Translations under genes and position numbers: made by a program | The notes under the pieces: generated by a model | Seen by the model: only the letters and a program-made list of their open reading frames with translations | The model's database searches: none | Told to the model about the DNA's origin: nothing | Part shown: piece by piece, positions 23,422-34,259 of the stretch | How positions within the stretch are numbered: the stretch's first letter is position 1 | How the letters are laid out: each line of letters begins with the position of its first letter | From: Xylaria sp. FL1777 | Lineage: Eukaryota > Ascomycota > Sordariomycetes > Xylariales > Xylariaceae | Assembly (NCBI GenBank): GCA_022578965.1 | Contig: MU400522.1 | Span: forward strand, 124,001-188,000 | Length of the DNA stretch: 64,000 nt | Direction of reading: 5' to 3'

Positions 23422-23916
23422 TGTTACGAAATTAGCACAGGGGTGGCCTTTAGAGCGGCCTAATGCTTTTATATATATTATGCACCTTTTTTTTTGCTAG
23501 CTAAAGCCAAAGTTATATAACGATTTATTTAGCTTATTAAGCTTACAGTAATTTAAAGCTTACTAAGCTTATAATAATTTAAGGTTTACTAAGTTTATAG
23601 TAATTTAATGTTTATTAAACTTGCAATAATTTAAAAAAAGTTACTACTTTTTTTATTTTTCCTTTGTTTATATAATTATATATTTTTTATATTTAGTTAC
23701 TTATTTAGTTTTAGTTTTTTAGTTATTAATTTTTTTATAACTACTAAGTACTAATATATTTATTACTTTTAATCTTTTAAAACCTTTATTAATGCATAGT
23801 AATAAAAGTACTTCGAAAACTTTTTTAATAAACTACTATTAAAAATTTTATTATTACTTATAAATTAAAACTTTAAAAGCAAACTTATTATATTAATATA
23901 TAATAAGTTTGTTATA
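23422..23916 (+). repeat. A2 5' LTR
   Basis: 495 bp from TGTTACGAAATTAGCAC to the mutated GTTATA end. The first 40 bases are the best preserved U3 edge of the family (AGGGGTGGCC and GAGCGGCC survive), whereas the same bases in the A2 3' LTR have lost most of their G/C. Confidence 0.93.
23531..23634 (+). repeat. U3 tandem array, four 26-bp units
   Basis: Four back-to-back 26-bp units (23531-23556, 23557-23582, 23583-23608, 23609-23634) of the form AGCTTAYTAAGCTT..AGTAATTTAA. Each contains an AAGCTTA-type half palindrome. The array is conserved in all A-type LTRs (for example 36838-36941). Tandem units in U3 are commonly promoter or enhancer elements; that role is inferred. Confidence 0.85.
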
Positions 23917-25000
23917 TTTTAATAGCTTTTTAATTAATAAAACTTAACATATAAAAACAAATATTAATATAAAAAGTTAAGTAATAAATAATTTATAAAA
24001 TAAACTTTTAAAAATATATTAAAAAAATATTTAAAAAATAAAAATATTAAATAGCATTATATAAATAAATTTTACTTAATAACTAATAAACTAAATTTAA
24101 GTTATATTACTAAAAACAAAAAGTTAAAAATTAAGTTTAAAAATTTTAAAGACTTTTAAAACTAATAATATATTAAAACAATAAACTTTAGCATTTTTAC
24201 TAGTTATTTTTATTAAAGAAAAAGCAATAATAAAAGAAAAAAAATTAAGTAGTAGTAATAAAAAAAAACTAACGTTAATATTAGCGCTATAAAGCAAACT
24301 AGTTGCTTTAACTTAAAAAATAGCTTAAATACTAAGTATTATAACTTTTAAACTAGCGCAAACATTAATTATAATAATTAAAGCAGCAATAATAACTATT
24401 ATTATAATAATAAATTAAAGTTTTAAATAAGTAATTATATTATAATTAATATTAATATTATTATTAGTAAACTTAACGTTTATTTTTATTATTGCTATAT
24501 TTAAAGTAATAACTTAAAATAAAAAACTTAACTTTTTATTACTACTGCTGCTTTTATTATTAAAATTATTTATAATATTAAAAATGTTAAACATTAAAAG
24601 TTTTAAATTTATTGCTTTAAAGCTTTATAATAAATTTATAAATATAAAAGCTTTTTTAATTTATGCTAAACTTTATTTAAAATAACATTTTATTACTATT
24701 ATAAAAGAAAACTAAAAAATAATAACTATTTTATAATTTTTGTTAAAAAAAGTACTAAAGTAGTTTTAATTTATTTTAAAAGATTTTTTAAAAGCTAATA
24801 AATTAACTAACTTTAAGCTAAAAATAAAAAAAAATTTTAAAAATTACGTTAAGTTTAAAAATTAAATAAAAGTATTATTTAAAAATACTTAAAAAGCAAA
24901 ACACGCAAAAAAAGCACTTTATTGCTTAAAACAAATAAAAGCAGTAATAAATTATACTATAAAATTTAAACAATTAGTAATAATTTTAAGATTATTTAAG
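23917..25000 (+). pseudogene. gag: A2 leader and first part of gag
   Basis: The plus-strand equivalent of A1 7091-6050. It starts with the leader that in copy C reads TTTAATAGCTCC just inside the LTR, and runs into presumed gag. It is cut at 25000 by insertion of C and resumes at 32748 with the CTTGC duplication. No intact motif is visible, and the call rests on position and homology to the other copies. Confidence 0.55.
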
Positions 25001-25005
25001 CTTGC
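25001..25005. repeat. Element C target-site duplication, left (CTTGC)
   Basis: CTTGC is repeated exactly at 32743-32747. In the uninterrupted copy C itself the equivalent site reads GCAAG in the other orientation (near 31136), so the empty site is confirmed. Two of the five bases are C, which makes this the most convincing duplication in the window. Confidence 0.95.
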
Positions 25006-25014
25006 TGTAATAGA

Positions 25015-25038
25015 CCTGTTATATATTAATATAACGGG
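25015..25038. repeat. U5 palindrome near the LTR end
   Basis: Two 10-bp arms, CCTGTTATAT and ATATAACGGG, around a 4-bp centre. In the A2 3' LTR (37191-37214) the arms CCTGTTATAT and ATATAACAGG are perfect. The palindrome is recognisable in every family A LTR, about 10 bp from the terminal CA. Confidence 0.85.
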
Positions 25039-25332
25039 TTTGCCCTTGGGGTTTTGATTTGCAGGTAATAATAAGATCCTTAACGGTGGTTCGTTAGGGA
25101 GGTTTTTGGGGTACTTTTATTACTGTGCATTAATAGGGGTTTTAAAGGATTAAGAGTAATAAATATATTAGTGCTTAGTAGTTATAAAGAAAATTAATAG
25201 CTAAAGAGCTAAAAACTAAGTAAGTAACTAAATATAAGAAATATATAATTATATAAATAAAAGAAACAGTAGTAGTAATTTATAAACGTTGCTTTTTTTA
25301 ATAAGCTTAATGCTATATTGTTTAAGTTTGTA

Positions 25333-25408
25333 GCTTAATAGATTTAATGCTTAAGTTTATTAAGTTTAAGGCTTAATAAACTTAACGCTTAAGTTTGTTA
25401 AGTTTATG
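25333..25408 (-). repeat. U3 tandem 38-bp units of variant C, 3' LTR copy
   Basis: Two 38-bp units (25333-25370, 25371-25408), the mutated counterpart of 32552-32627. They replace the 26-bp units of the A-type U3. Confidence 0.8.
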
Positions 25409-25623
25409 CATTAAACCTTTATAGTAGTTTAAATATATATTTTTTTAACAAATAGAACTTTTTTTGCGTATGCTTTTTTTATACCTAGCTTTTTAATTAG
25501 CTTAGTTAGCTTATTTTATAACATTATTTTTTTTTTTTTGTAATTGTTGTTTTAACAATTTTATATTTCCTTTTTTGTAAGTTTTCTTCTTTTATTTTCT
25601 GTTTTTTGTTTTTTGTGCTTATT

Positions 25624-26127
25624 ATGTTTAGTAAGGTTTCTAAAAAATCTTGCTTGTTGTGTTTTAAACAAAAGGTTTAATAAAACTTTGCTTTGTTTTT
25701 TTTTATTAAACTAAAATTAATTAAAATAGCTTTATGCTTTTGCTATAATTGTTGTAGCATAAAATGTTTAATGTTAAAATTTAACTCTGATTAATGTGTT
25801 AAATGTGTTGCAGTTAAACAAGCAAATTATAACGCTAGAAGTTTATTTTTAGAATAAATATAGTAGCTTACTTTTTAGCACAAAAAGCTAAAAAATAAAT
25901 TAAACTTGCTAATAAAAAAGCATAAAAAAATAAGTATAAAAATCTGCTGTTTTAAGCAATAAAAGAAATTATAGCAAAAAAAAATAGCTGCTGCTGTAGC
26001 TTGTAGTTTAAGTAGTTTAAAAAAGCTTAAGCAAATTAAAGCAAAAAAGCGCTATATAGCTAAAAAACAAAAATAGTACGTTAAAGCAGTATAGCTATTA
26101 CTAGTTGTTTTTTTAAAGTTTAATTAA
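25624..26127 (+). pseudogene. Element C antisense frame: Cys-rich, coiled-coil-like protein (167 codons)
   Basis: One plus-strand frame from ATG 25624 to TAA 26125-26127, antisense to pol and convergent with it. It opens MFSKVSKKSCLLCFKQKV (C-x2-C), has a second Cys cluster at about residues 38-49 (CFCYNCCSIKC) and a third pair CVKC at about 59-62. From about residue 70 a Lys/Gln/Leu-rich stretch looks like a coiled coil (KKLKNKLNLLIKKHKK; LKKLKQIKAKKRYIAKKQK). It ends FLKFN. Internal stops are TAA/TAG only, at places suited to Gln or Trp. Repeated C-x2-C groups spaced like zinc clusters suggest metal and nucleic-acid binding, which is an inference. It is probably expressed, if ever, from the 3' LTR in reverse. 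A1, A2 and D have shorter related frames at the same position. Confidence 0.6.
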
Positions 26128-26129
26128 AA

Positions 26130-29100
26130 CGTGCTAAACGCTTTGTTTAAAGTTAATTCTTTTTTTTTAGCTTTAACTAATTAAAGTATTAATAATAAAA
26201 CTAGTTTATAATTATTTTAGCGGTTTTTAAGTGTTTTTTAAGTTCTTAAGTATTATTAGCATATAAGTATTTTTTTTATTTAATAAAATACTTAACGTTA
26301 TTGTTGTTTTAACAGAAATCTAGTATATTTTTAACTTTATAAATATTTTAATTTGTTTTTATTTTTAGTTATGTTTTAATAAGTGTTCTAATAAGTGCTA
26401 GTTTTAGTAAAAAAATGTAAAAAACAAGATAAATTTACATGTTCTTTAGTAATAACAGTTTATAGTTAGTAAATAAAATAACTTTTTTAATTTTAAAAGA
26501 ACTAAGTTTTTTAAATTTTAATTTGTTGCTTAGTTATTTTGTTTTAATTTAAGGAATATTAATGTTTGCGTTTTATTTTTGTTATAGCAAATAAACTTTG
26601 TTTCTTTTTTTAAAGGTTAGTTCTTTAGTTTGTTTTTTATTATAATATACTAATATCTATTATTATAAAAATTAAAAGCATAATTATAGTTTAGCTTATA
26701 GTGTTTTAATTTCTATTGCAATAGTTTTTGCTTAAAGTACTATAGTTAAAATAACAAGTGCTTTTATTAATATTTTTTTTTGTTTTTTAGTAGTTGCTTA
26801 CTATTTATAAATAGCTTTATATAAAAATATATTTATATTTTTGTTTGTTAATATATTATATAAAATCTATACTATTAGTAATAGTTTTACTTAATTGTTT
26901 TATTAGTAGTTAATATAACTTTATAAGTATTATTTTAATATTTAGTTTAGTTTTTTTATTTGTTTATTTGTTTATAAGTAGTAAGCAGTTAAAAACTTTA
27001 GTTTAATACTAATAAGTTTAAAAAAACTAGTTTTAAACTTAAAAGTAAACAATTTATTTTTATTTAAAACAATTTTTTTTAGTAGTTTATGCTTATTTAA
27101 ATATTAGCGTATAAAAGCATATATAAGTTATTTAGCTATTATATTTTTTTTAAACAGTAAAAAATAAGCATACTTAATAAGTTTATTAATAATAACCTAT
27201 ATTTTATTGTATTATACTTTTATAACTAAATTAATTAATAAAGGTAATGCTATAATAAAATTTTAAGTAATAGTATGCTATACTTGTTTAAGTATTTATA
27301 TAAGTTATAGCAGTTTATAAAGCTTATATTAAGCTGCTTTAGCTTTATTGCAAATATTGCACTTTTTTATAATAGATTTAACTATGTTTTATAGTTTTAA
27401 AAAATCGTATTTTTTTTATAGTTGTTTAACTGTTTTTGTTGCTTTTTAGTATTTATATAATAGGTATTCATAGAATTTCTTAATAAACTTGTTTTATAAG
27501 GATTTTAATAAATAAACCTTATGTTTATATATTAGCTTATTATTTTTTAATCTTTTGTATTTTTGTAGTTATGCTAACTTTTTTAAGTTATAAGCTTATT
27601 ATAGCTATATATTTATAAGGTCTTTAAATATAACTTCGATTTTTAAGCTTTTATTTTTTTAAGGATATAATATTTAAATGTTCTTTTTTAAAACTTTAAA
27701 TCTTTTTTAACTTTGTTAACTAAATATGTTTGCTTAAATGTTTTTTTTTCTTTTAATATAACATATTTTAAAGTTAAACTTAAAAAAAAAAACTATTTAA
27801 TTTTTATATTATTTAGTAATCTTTTGTATAGTTATAAATTTTGTTAAGTTTTAATAATTTAAATAAATCTTAATTAGCTTTATAGTTCTTATAAAAAACG
27901 GTTTTTACTTTTTAAGTGCTGTAATAATTGCAAGCAGTTTTTTGTTATATATAAAGTATTATAATGCTACGTTTTATAGTGCTTTAAAATAATAAGCTAT
28001 TAAGTGTTATTTTTTATTGTTTTTTAGTTGTTTTAAAACTTTTGTAATTATATTATTTAAAGCATCTATTTTTAGCTTTTTTTTTTTTTATAAATTAAGT
28101 AATTTAACTATAAGGTTAAAAGTAACTTTTAGTTTTAGTTTTTTAAAAGCTTTTTAAGCTTCCTTTAAAATTAAAAAAAACTTTTTTTTATATTTCTTTT
28201 TTATATACTTTATAAAATAAAACGCTATTTTTCTAAAGTTTTAAATTAACATTTAAACATAGTTTAAAAATCTTAATGCTTGTTATATGTTTATAATAAT
28301 AGCTAAGTTAAATATTTTTTAGTTTTATACTATATTAATTTTTAACTGTTAAATTTATATTTGTTTTAAGGTAATTATAAATCCTAAAAAATTAATTTTT
28401 TATATATGCTATACATATTTTTTTGTGTTAAATTATAATTCTGCTTGTTTAAATGTTTTTAATACTTAAGTTATATGTTTTTTGTGTTTTTTTAGTGTTT
28501 TAAAGTAAATTAAGATATTATTTAAGTAAATAAACACAAATTTGTTTAAAAACTTTCGTAAAATTATTATTATTATGTATTAAAAGCTAGCTAGTACGTT
28601 TTGTAATCCTTATAGCATAACTATATACTTATATAGTCTATATATTGTTTATATAATAGTTTTCCATTTTTTTCTTTTAGCTATTCTAATAATATAATAT
28701 TTATTTAAAATATTAACTGCTATAAACTATTTTGCTTAGCTAATGTTTTTTTTTATAGTTACTAGTAAAGTAAAGAAATATTTATTTATAATAATAATTG
28801 CGTTTAATAGTTAATAGTTAATTATTATTTGCTATACTGGTTTTTTTTTTTTATTAATTAGTTGTTTTTTGTTTTTTATTTTAAGTACTAGCATTATAGA
28901 ATATTTAACAAATAACTAAAACTTTTTTAAGAATTTTTTTGCTAAATTTTTTTAAATGTATTTTTATAAAGCGTTTATTTTATTTAAGCTTATATAATAT
29001 ACTTAATAAAGCTTTAGTTAACATTTTTTTTTAATAAAAATATAGTAGTTTTATAAGCTATGTTTAAAAAGTTTTCTTTTTTTTCTTTTTTTAAATAGTT

Positions 29101-29600
29101 TGTAAAATTTGTAATATACTTTTAGTATTTTGTTCAAAATTTCTTTTGCAATTTTTCTAATTTTTTTGCTTTATTTTTTACTTTTTTAATTAATAGTTTT
29201 TGCTTTTTATTAAATCAAAAGGTTGCTAGTTTTTAGCTATAATATTTTCAAAATAATATTATAATTAAATATATTAGCAATATTTAATATAATTTGTTTT
29301 TTGTGTTTTTATATAAATATATTAAAAGGTTTGATTTTTTTAAGTATGTAACTATTATTATAGCTAAAGGTACTTTTATTAAATTTTTTAATTTTTTAAA
29401 ATCTTTGCTTATATTTTTAAGAAATTTTATTTTGTTTTGCTACTTTAAGTAAAATTATATTAGCTTGTGTTTTTAAGTTAATTAAAATGTTATACTTTTT
29501 TTTTTAATATATAAGTTTAATTTTAAATTAATTTTACTAGTTATTGCATTAAACTTTACGTAAAGCTTTAGTTTTTTTAACTATTTGCTGCTTTTTTAGC
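26130..29600 (-). pseudogene. pol: Element C pol: protease, RT, RNase H, integrase, chromodomain
   Basis: Read on the minus strand. The DIILGIPWL-type protease motif is at 29234-29260. RT FIYLNNILIYF has its YLDD equivalent at 28517-28528. The integrase zinc finger KKCNICNKAKAA has its CxxC at 27350-27361, followed by the Y(K/P)L..L.QI and FIIALP blocks at about 27230-27330. The GPF-type integrase C-terminus lies at about 26480-26520 and the chromodomain at about 26205-26345. All are in one frame. Stops are of RIP type. This is the least damaged complete pol of family A in the window and the best starting point for classifying it. Confidence 0.9.
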
Positions 29601-32150
29601 AAATGCTTATTTTGTTTTTTAACTTTTTTTTATTAAATGTTTAAATGCTTGTTTTTTTTTGCACTTTAGATGTTATTGTACTTTGTTTTATTTTTGCTTT
29701 TAAGCAAGCTTTAAATTGCAGTTTTTAAGCTTTTTTGCTTTTAGCAACTATTTTTTAGTATAGCTATATTTTAATTAGCTAATAATATTTATAGCAGTTA
29801 TTTTTATATTTTTTTAAAATAGTGTTATAAATGCAGTTAAAATTCTTTTTAAATATTATAAATTTTTGTAGATTTTTATAGTAAACTATAGTTATAATTA
29901 ACTACTTTAATTTATAAAAGTTTTATATTTTTGTTTTTGTAATTTGTTTAAAAAACTAATTATTTTTTAGTTTATTAAGTAAATATTAGTAGCAATAATA
30001 TATTATATAACAATTTTATAATACTTTATTATATTTTAGATTTTTTAAGCATAAAATATTATTATTGTTTTTTATTATAGTTTTGTTATAGTAATAACTT
30101 TTAGCAATTAGTTAAATTACTAGCTTTAGTTTTTAAAATATATTAGTTTTTGCGCTAATTATTAATGCTTTTTTATTTTGTTATATTTAAAGCAGTTTAA
30201 GCTATAAAAATACTTTATTTATTTTTATTAGTTTTTTTTTTGTAGTATTTTTTATAGCTTTTAATTTTATTTGTTTTTATTTTAAAGTTTTATAAGTTTT
30301 ATTTTTTTAGGTTTACTTAGTAATTAAGTGTTTTAGTAGTTTATAATTAGTTTAGTAATTATATTATTTATAGTTATAGTTTTATTTTTTTAAATATAAC
30401 TTTTTTTAAGCTATATTTTAAGCTTTAATAGTTTGAAGTTTTTATAGTTTTATAAGTTTACTAATTATATTAACTTATTACTTTTTATTGTTTGCTACTT
30501 TTAATTAAATTATTTTTTTAAGTTATATATTAAATAACTTTAATTATTTATATAGTAAATATATTTTTTTATAATTTGTTTTAATAATTATAAAGCTTTT
30601 AAATAGTATTTGTATGCTTATTTATTTTAATTTGTATAAATAAAGCATTTAAATTTGTTTAGTGTAGCACTTTTGTTTTAACTTAAAATAGCAACTTTAT
30701 ACTTTTGCTTTAAAAATGTATTCTTTAAGTTGTTTTGTTGTTTTTTATTGTTTTAAACTTTTATAATTTGTACTTTTTTTTTAAGTTAAAAAATTTTTCC
30801 TTTTTTATAGCTTTTTTTTCTATTTTTTTTTTTAAATCGGCATTATTTTTAAAAGTGTTCTTTTTTTTTACAGTTATAACATTTAACTTTAAATATATTT
30901 TAGGATTATTGTTTTTAAACTTTACTAATTTGCTTAAATCTTTGTTTAATACTTTTTTAAGTATTCTTTTTTTTGTTTTTTCTGGTTTTTTTAGTCTTAA
31001 AGTACTAGTTAAATAATTATTAATTAATTATAATAGCTATATTAATATATGTATTAATTTTTGCTGGTTTATTTATTTTATATAGTTTGTTTTAAACTTA
31101 GATTTTAAGTTTATTATAAAATAGGTAAAATAATGCAAGCTTAAGCAATCTTAAAATTACTGCTAATTGTTTAAATTTTATAGCGTAATTTATTATTGCT
31201 TTCGTTTGTTTTAAGCAATAAAGTGCTTTTTTTGCGTGTTTTGCTTTTTAAGTATTTTTAAATAATGCTTTTATTTAATTTTTAAACTTAACGTAGTTCT
31301 TAAAAATCTTTTTTGTTTTTAGCTTAAAGTTAGTTAACTTGTTAGCTTTTAAAAAATCTTTTAAAATAAGTTAAAATTATTTTAGTACTTTTTTTAATAA
31401 AAATTATAAAGTAGTTATTATTTTTTAGTTTTTCTTTATAATAATAGTAAAATGCTATTTTAAATAAAGTTTAGCGTAAATTAAAAAGGCTTTTATATTT
31501 ATAGATCTATTATAAAGCTTTAAAGCAATAAATTTAAAACTTTTAATATTTAGCATTTTTAATATTATAAATAATCTTAATAGTAAAAACAGCAGTAGTA
31601 ATAAAAGGTTAAATTTTTTATTTTAAGTTATTATTTTAGGTATAGCAATAATAAAAGTAAGCGTTAAGTTTGCTAGTAGTAGTGTTAACATTAGTTATAA
31701 CATAATTATTTGTTTAAAACTTTAACTTATTATTATAGTAGCAATTATTATTGCTGCTTTAATTATTATAGCTAATATTTATGCTAGTTTAAAGGTTATA
31801 ACGCTTAGTATTTAAGCTGCTTTTTAGGTTAAAGCAACTAGTTTGCTTTATAGCGTTAGCATTAACGTTAGTTTTTTTTTACTACTACTATTTAACTCCT
31901 TTTTTTTTGCTACTGCTTTTTTTTTAATAAAAATAGCTAATAAAAGTACTAAAGTTTATTATTTTAGTACGTTATTAGTTCTAAAAGTCTTTAAGATTTT
32001 TAAACTTAATTTTTGACTTTTTGTTTTTAATAGCATAACTTAGATCTAGTTTATTAGTTATTAAGTAAAGTTTACTTATATAATGCTGTTTAGCATTTTT
32101 GTTTTTTAAATATTTCTTTAGTATACTTTTAAGAATTTATTTTATAAATT
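29600..32150 (-). pseudogene. gag: Element C gag region
   Basis: Positional gag, homologous to the same region of A1, D and A2 (32748-34250). The coding-strand translation is Lys/Gln-rich without an intact zinc knuckle. The 93-codon open frame at 30735-31016 on the plus strand is an antisense shadow, homologous to 5633-5914 and to 32866-33144 minus. Confidence 0.55.
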
Positions 32151-32210
32151 GTTTATTACTTAACTTTTTATACTAGTATTTATTTTTATATATTAAGTTC
32201 TATTAATTAA

Positions 32211-32223
32211 GGAGCTATTAAAG
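32211..32223 (-). promoter_or_regulatory. Candidate primer-binding site of element C
   Basis: Just inside the 5' LTR the element strand reads CTTTAATAGCTCC. If TAA was originally TGG, as RIP would give, this becomes a TGG-initial primer site complementary to a tRNA ending GGAGCUACCA. The same place in D and A2 reads TTTAATAGCTTTT. This is an inference from position only. Confidence 0.3.
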
Positions 32224-32742
32224 TATAATAAACCTATTATATATTAATATAATAAGTTTGCTTTTAAAGTTTTAATTTGTAAGTAATAATAAGATCTTTA
32301 ATAGTAGTTTATTAAGGAGGTTTTTAAAGTACTTTTATTACTATGCATTAATAAGGGTTTTAAAGGATTAAAAGTAATAAATATATTAATGCTTAACAGT
32401 TATAAAAAAAATTAATAGCTAAAGAACTAAAAACTAAATAAATAACTAAATATAAAAAGTGCATAATTATATAAACAAAAGAAACAATAGTAGTAATCTA
32501 TAAATGTTGCTTTTTTTAATAAGCTTAATGCTATATTGTTTTAAGTCTATAGCTTAATAGACTTAACGCTTAAGTCCGTTAAGTCTAAGGCTTAATAAAC
32601 TTAACGTTTAAGTTTATTAAGTCTATATATTAAACCTTTATAATGGTTTAAATACATATTTTTTTAACAAATAGGACTTTTTTTGCGCATGCTTTCTTTA
32701 TACCTAGCCTTTTAACCGGCCTAGTTAGCCTATTTTGTAACA
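32224..32742 (-). repeat. Element C 5' LTR
   Basis: 519 bp. The outer U3 edge (32690-32742) keeps AACCGGCCTAG and GCGCATGC, whereas the 3' LTR copy of these bases is AT-converted. Confidence 0.93.
32552..32627 (-). repeat. U3 tandem 38-bp units with a perfect 14-bp inverted repeat
   Basis: Two 38-bp units (32552-32589, 32590-32627). The second contains a perfect hairpin at 32591-32621, with arms CTTAATAAACTTAA and TTAAGTTTATTAAG around a 3-base loop. The first has 8-bp arms ACTTAACG and CGTTAAGT. Likely regulatory DNA of the LTR promoter, by position. Confidence 0.85.
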
Positions 32743-32747
32743 CTTGC
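32743..32747. repeat. Element C target-site duplication, right (CTTGC)
   Basis: Exact partner of 25001-25005. A2 gag resumes here. Confidence 0.95.
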
Positions 32748-34250
32748 ATTATTTTATTTATTTTATAGTAAACTTAAAACCTAAGTTTAAAACAAATTAT
32801 ATAAAATAAATAAACTAGCAAAGATTAATATATATATTAATATAGCTATTATAATTAATTAACGATTATTTAATTAGTACTTTAAAACTAAAAAAACTAA
32901 AAAAAACAAAAAAAAAAATACTTAAAAAAATATTAAATAAAAGTTTAAACAAATTAATAAAGTTTAAAAATAATAACCCTAAAATATATTTAAAGTTAAA
33001 TGTTATAACTGTAAAAAAAAAGAACACTTTTAAAAATAATGCTAATTTAAAAAAAAAGATAAAAAAAAAAGCTATAAAAAAGAAAAGATTTTTTAATTTA
33101 AAAAAAAAGTATAAGTTATAAAAGTTTAAAATAATAAAAAACAATAAAGCAATTTAAAAAATATATTTTTAAAGCAAAAATATAAAGTTATTATTTTAAG
33201 TTAAAACAAAAGTGCTACACTAAACAAATTTAAATGCTTTATTTATATAAGTTAAAATAAATAAACATATAAATATTATTTAAAAGTTTTATAGTTATTA
33301 AAACAAATTACAAAAAAATATATTTGCTATATAAACAATTAAAGTTGTTTAATATATAACTTAAAAAAATAGTTTAATTAAAAGTAGCAAATAATAAAAA
33401 GTAATAAGTTAACATAGTTAGCAAACTTATAAAACTATAAAAACTTTAAACTATTAAAGCTTAAAATATAGCTTAAAAAAAAGTTATATTTAAAAAAATA
33501 AAACTATAACTATAAATAGTATAATTATTAAACTAATTATAAATTATTAAAATATTTAATTGCTAAATAAACTTAAAAAAACAAAACTTATAAAACTTTA
33601 AAGCAAAAACAAATAAGATTAAAAGCTATAAAAAATATTACAAAAAAAGAACTAATAAAAATAAACGAAATATTTTTATAGCTTAAACTGCTTTAAATAT
33701 AACAAAACAAAAAAGCACTAATAGTTAGCATAAAAACTAATATGTTTTAAAAACTAAAGCTAGTAATTTAACTAATTACTAAAAGTTATTACTATAATAA
33801 AACTATAATAAAAAATAATAATAATATTTTATGTTTAAAAAATTTAAAATATAATAAAGTATTATAAAATTGCTATATAATATATTATTGCTATTAATAC
33901 TTATTTAATAAACTAAAAAATAATTAGTTTTTTAAACAAATTATAAAAACAGAAATATAAAACCTTTATAAATTAAAGTAGTTAGTTATAACTATAGTTT
34001 ATTATAAAAATCTACAAAAATTTGCAACATTTAAAAAAGATTTTAACTATACTTATAATACTATTTTAAAAAAATGCAAAAATAATTGCTATAAATATTA
34101 CTAGTTAATTAAAGCATAATTATATTAAAAAATAGTTGCTAAAAGCAAAAAAGCTTAAAAACTGCAATTTAAAGCTTAACTAAAAGCAAAAACAAAACAA
34201 AGCATAACAATATTTAAAGTGCAAAATAAAACAAGCACTTAAATATCTTA
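32748..34250 (+). pseudogene. gag: A2 gag, second part
   Basis: Plus-strand continuation of the gag region interrupted by C. The translation is rich in Lys and in stops at Gln positions, with fragments such as KVLH.TNLNAL. Nothing in it identifies a capsid fold by eye. The minus-strand open frame 32866-33144 is its antisense shadow. Confidence 0.55.
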
Positions 34251-34259
34251 CAAAAAAAA

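Larger units (their letters stand above)
25006..25523 (-). repeat. Element C 3' LTR
   Basis: 518 bp. The outer U5 edge (25006-25110) is lightly mutated and keeps CCCTTGGGG and GGTGGTTCG, whereas the same bases of the 5' LTR (32224-32330) are almost all A/T. The inner U3 end at 25523 is the more mutated one. Confidence 0.93.
25006..32742 (-). mobile_element. Ty3/gypsy chromovirus variant C, complete (7,737 bp), inserted in A2
   Basis: Full-length minus-strand element with LTRs of 518 bp (25006-25523) and 519 bp (32224-32742) and CTTGC duplications. The gag-pol body is homologous to A1, A2 and D from about 26117 to the 5' leader. The U3 half of the LTR and the antisense frame at 25624-26127 are a different version. 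Spacings between the protease motif, RT motif, integrase CxxC and chromodomain (708, 1,167 and 2,205 nt) equal those of A1, so pol has no net frameshift. Confidence 0.95.

Noticed and set aside
23422..23916. Initial reading of the LTRs in the opposite orientation (TGTAATGG... as 5' end)
   Set aside because: RT, integrase and chromodomain read in the direction for which the LTR begins TGTTAC, and a polypurine tract precedes TGTTAC at 36729. The element orientation was corrected.
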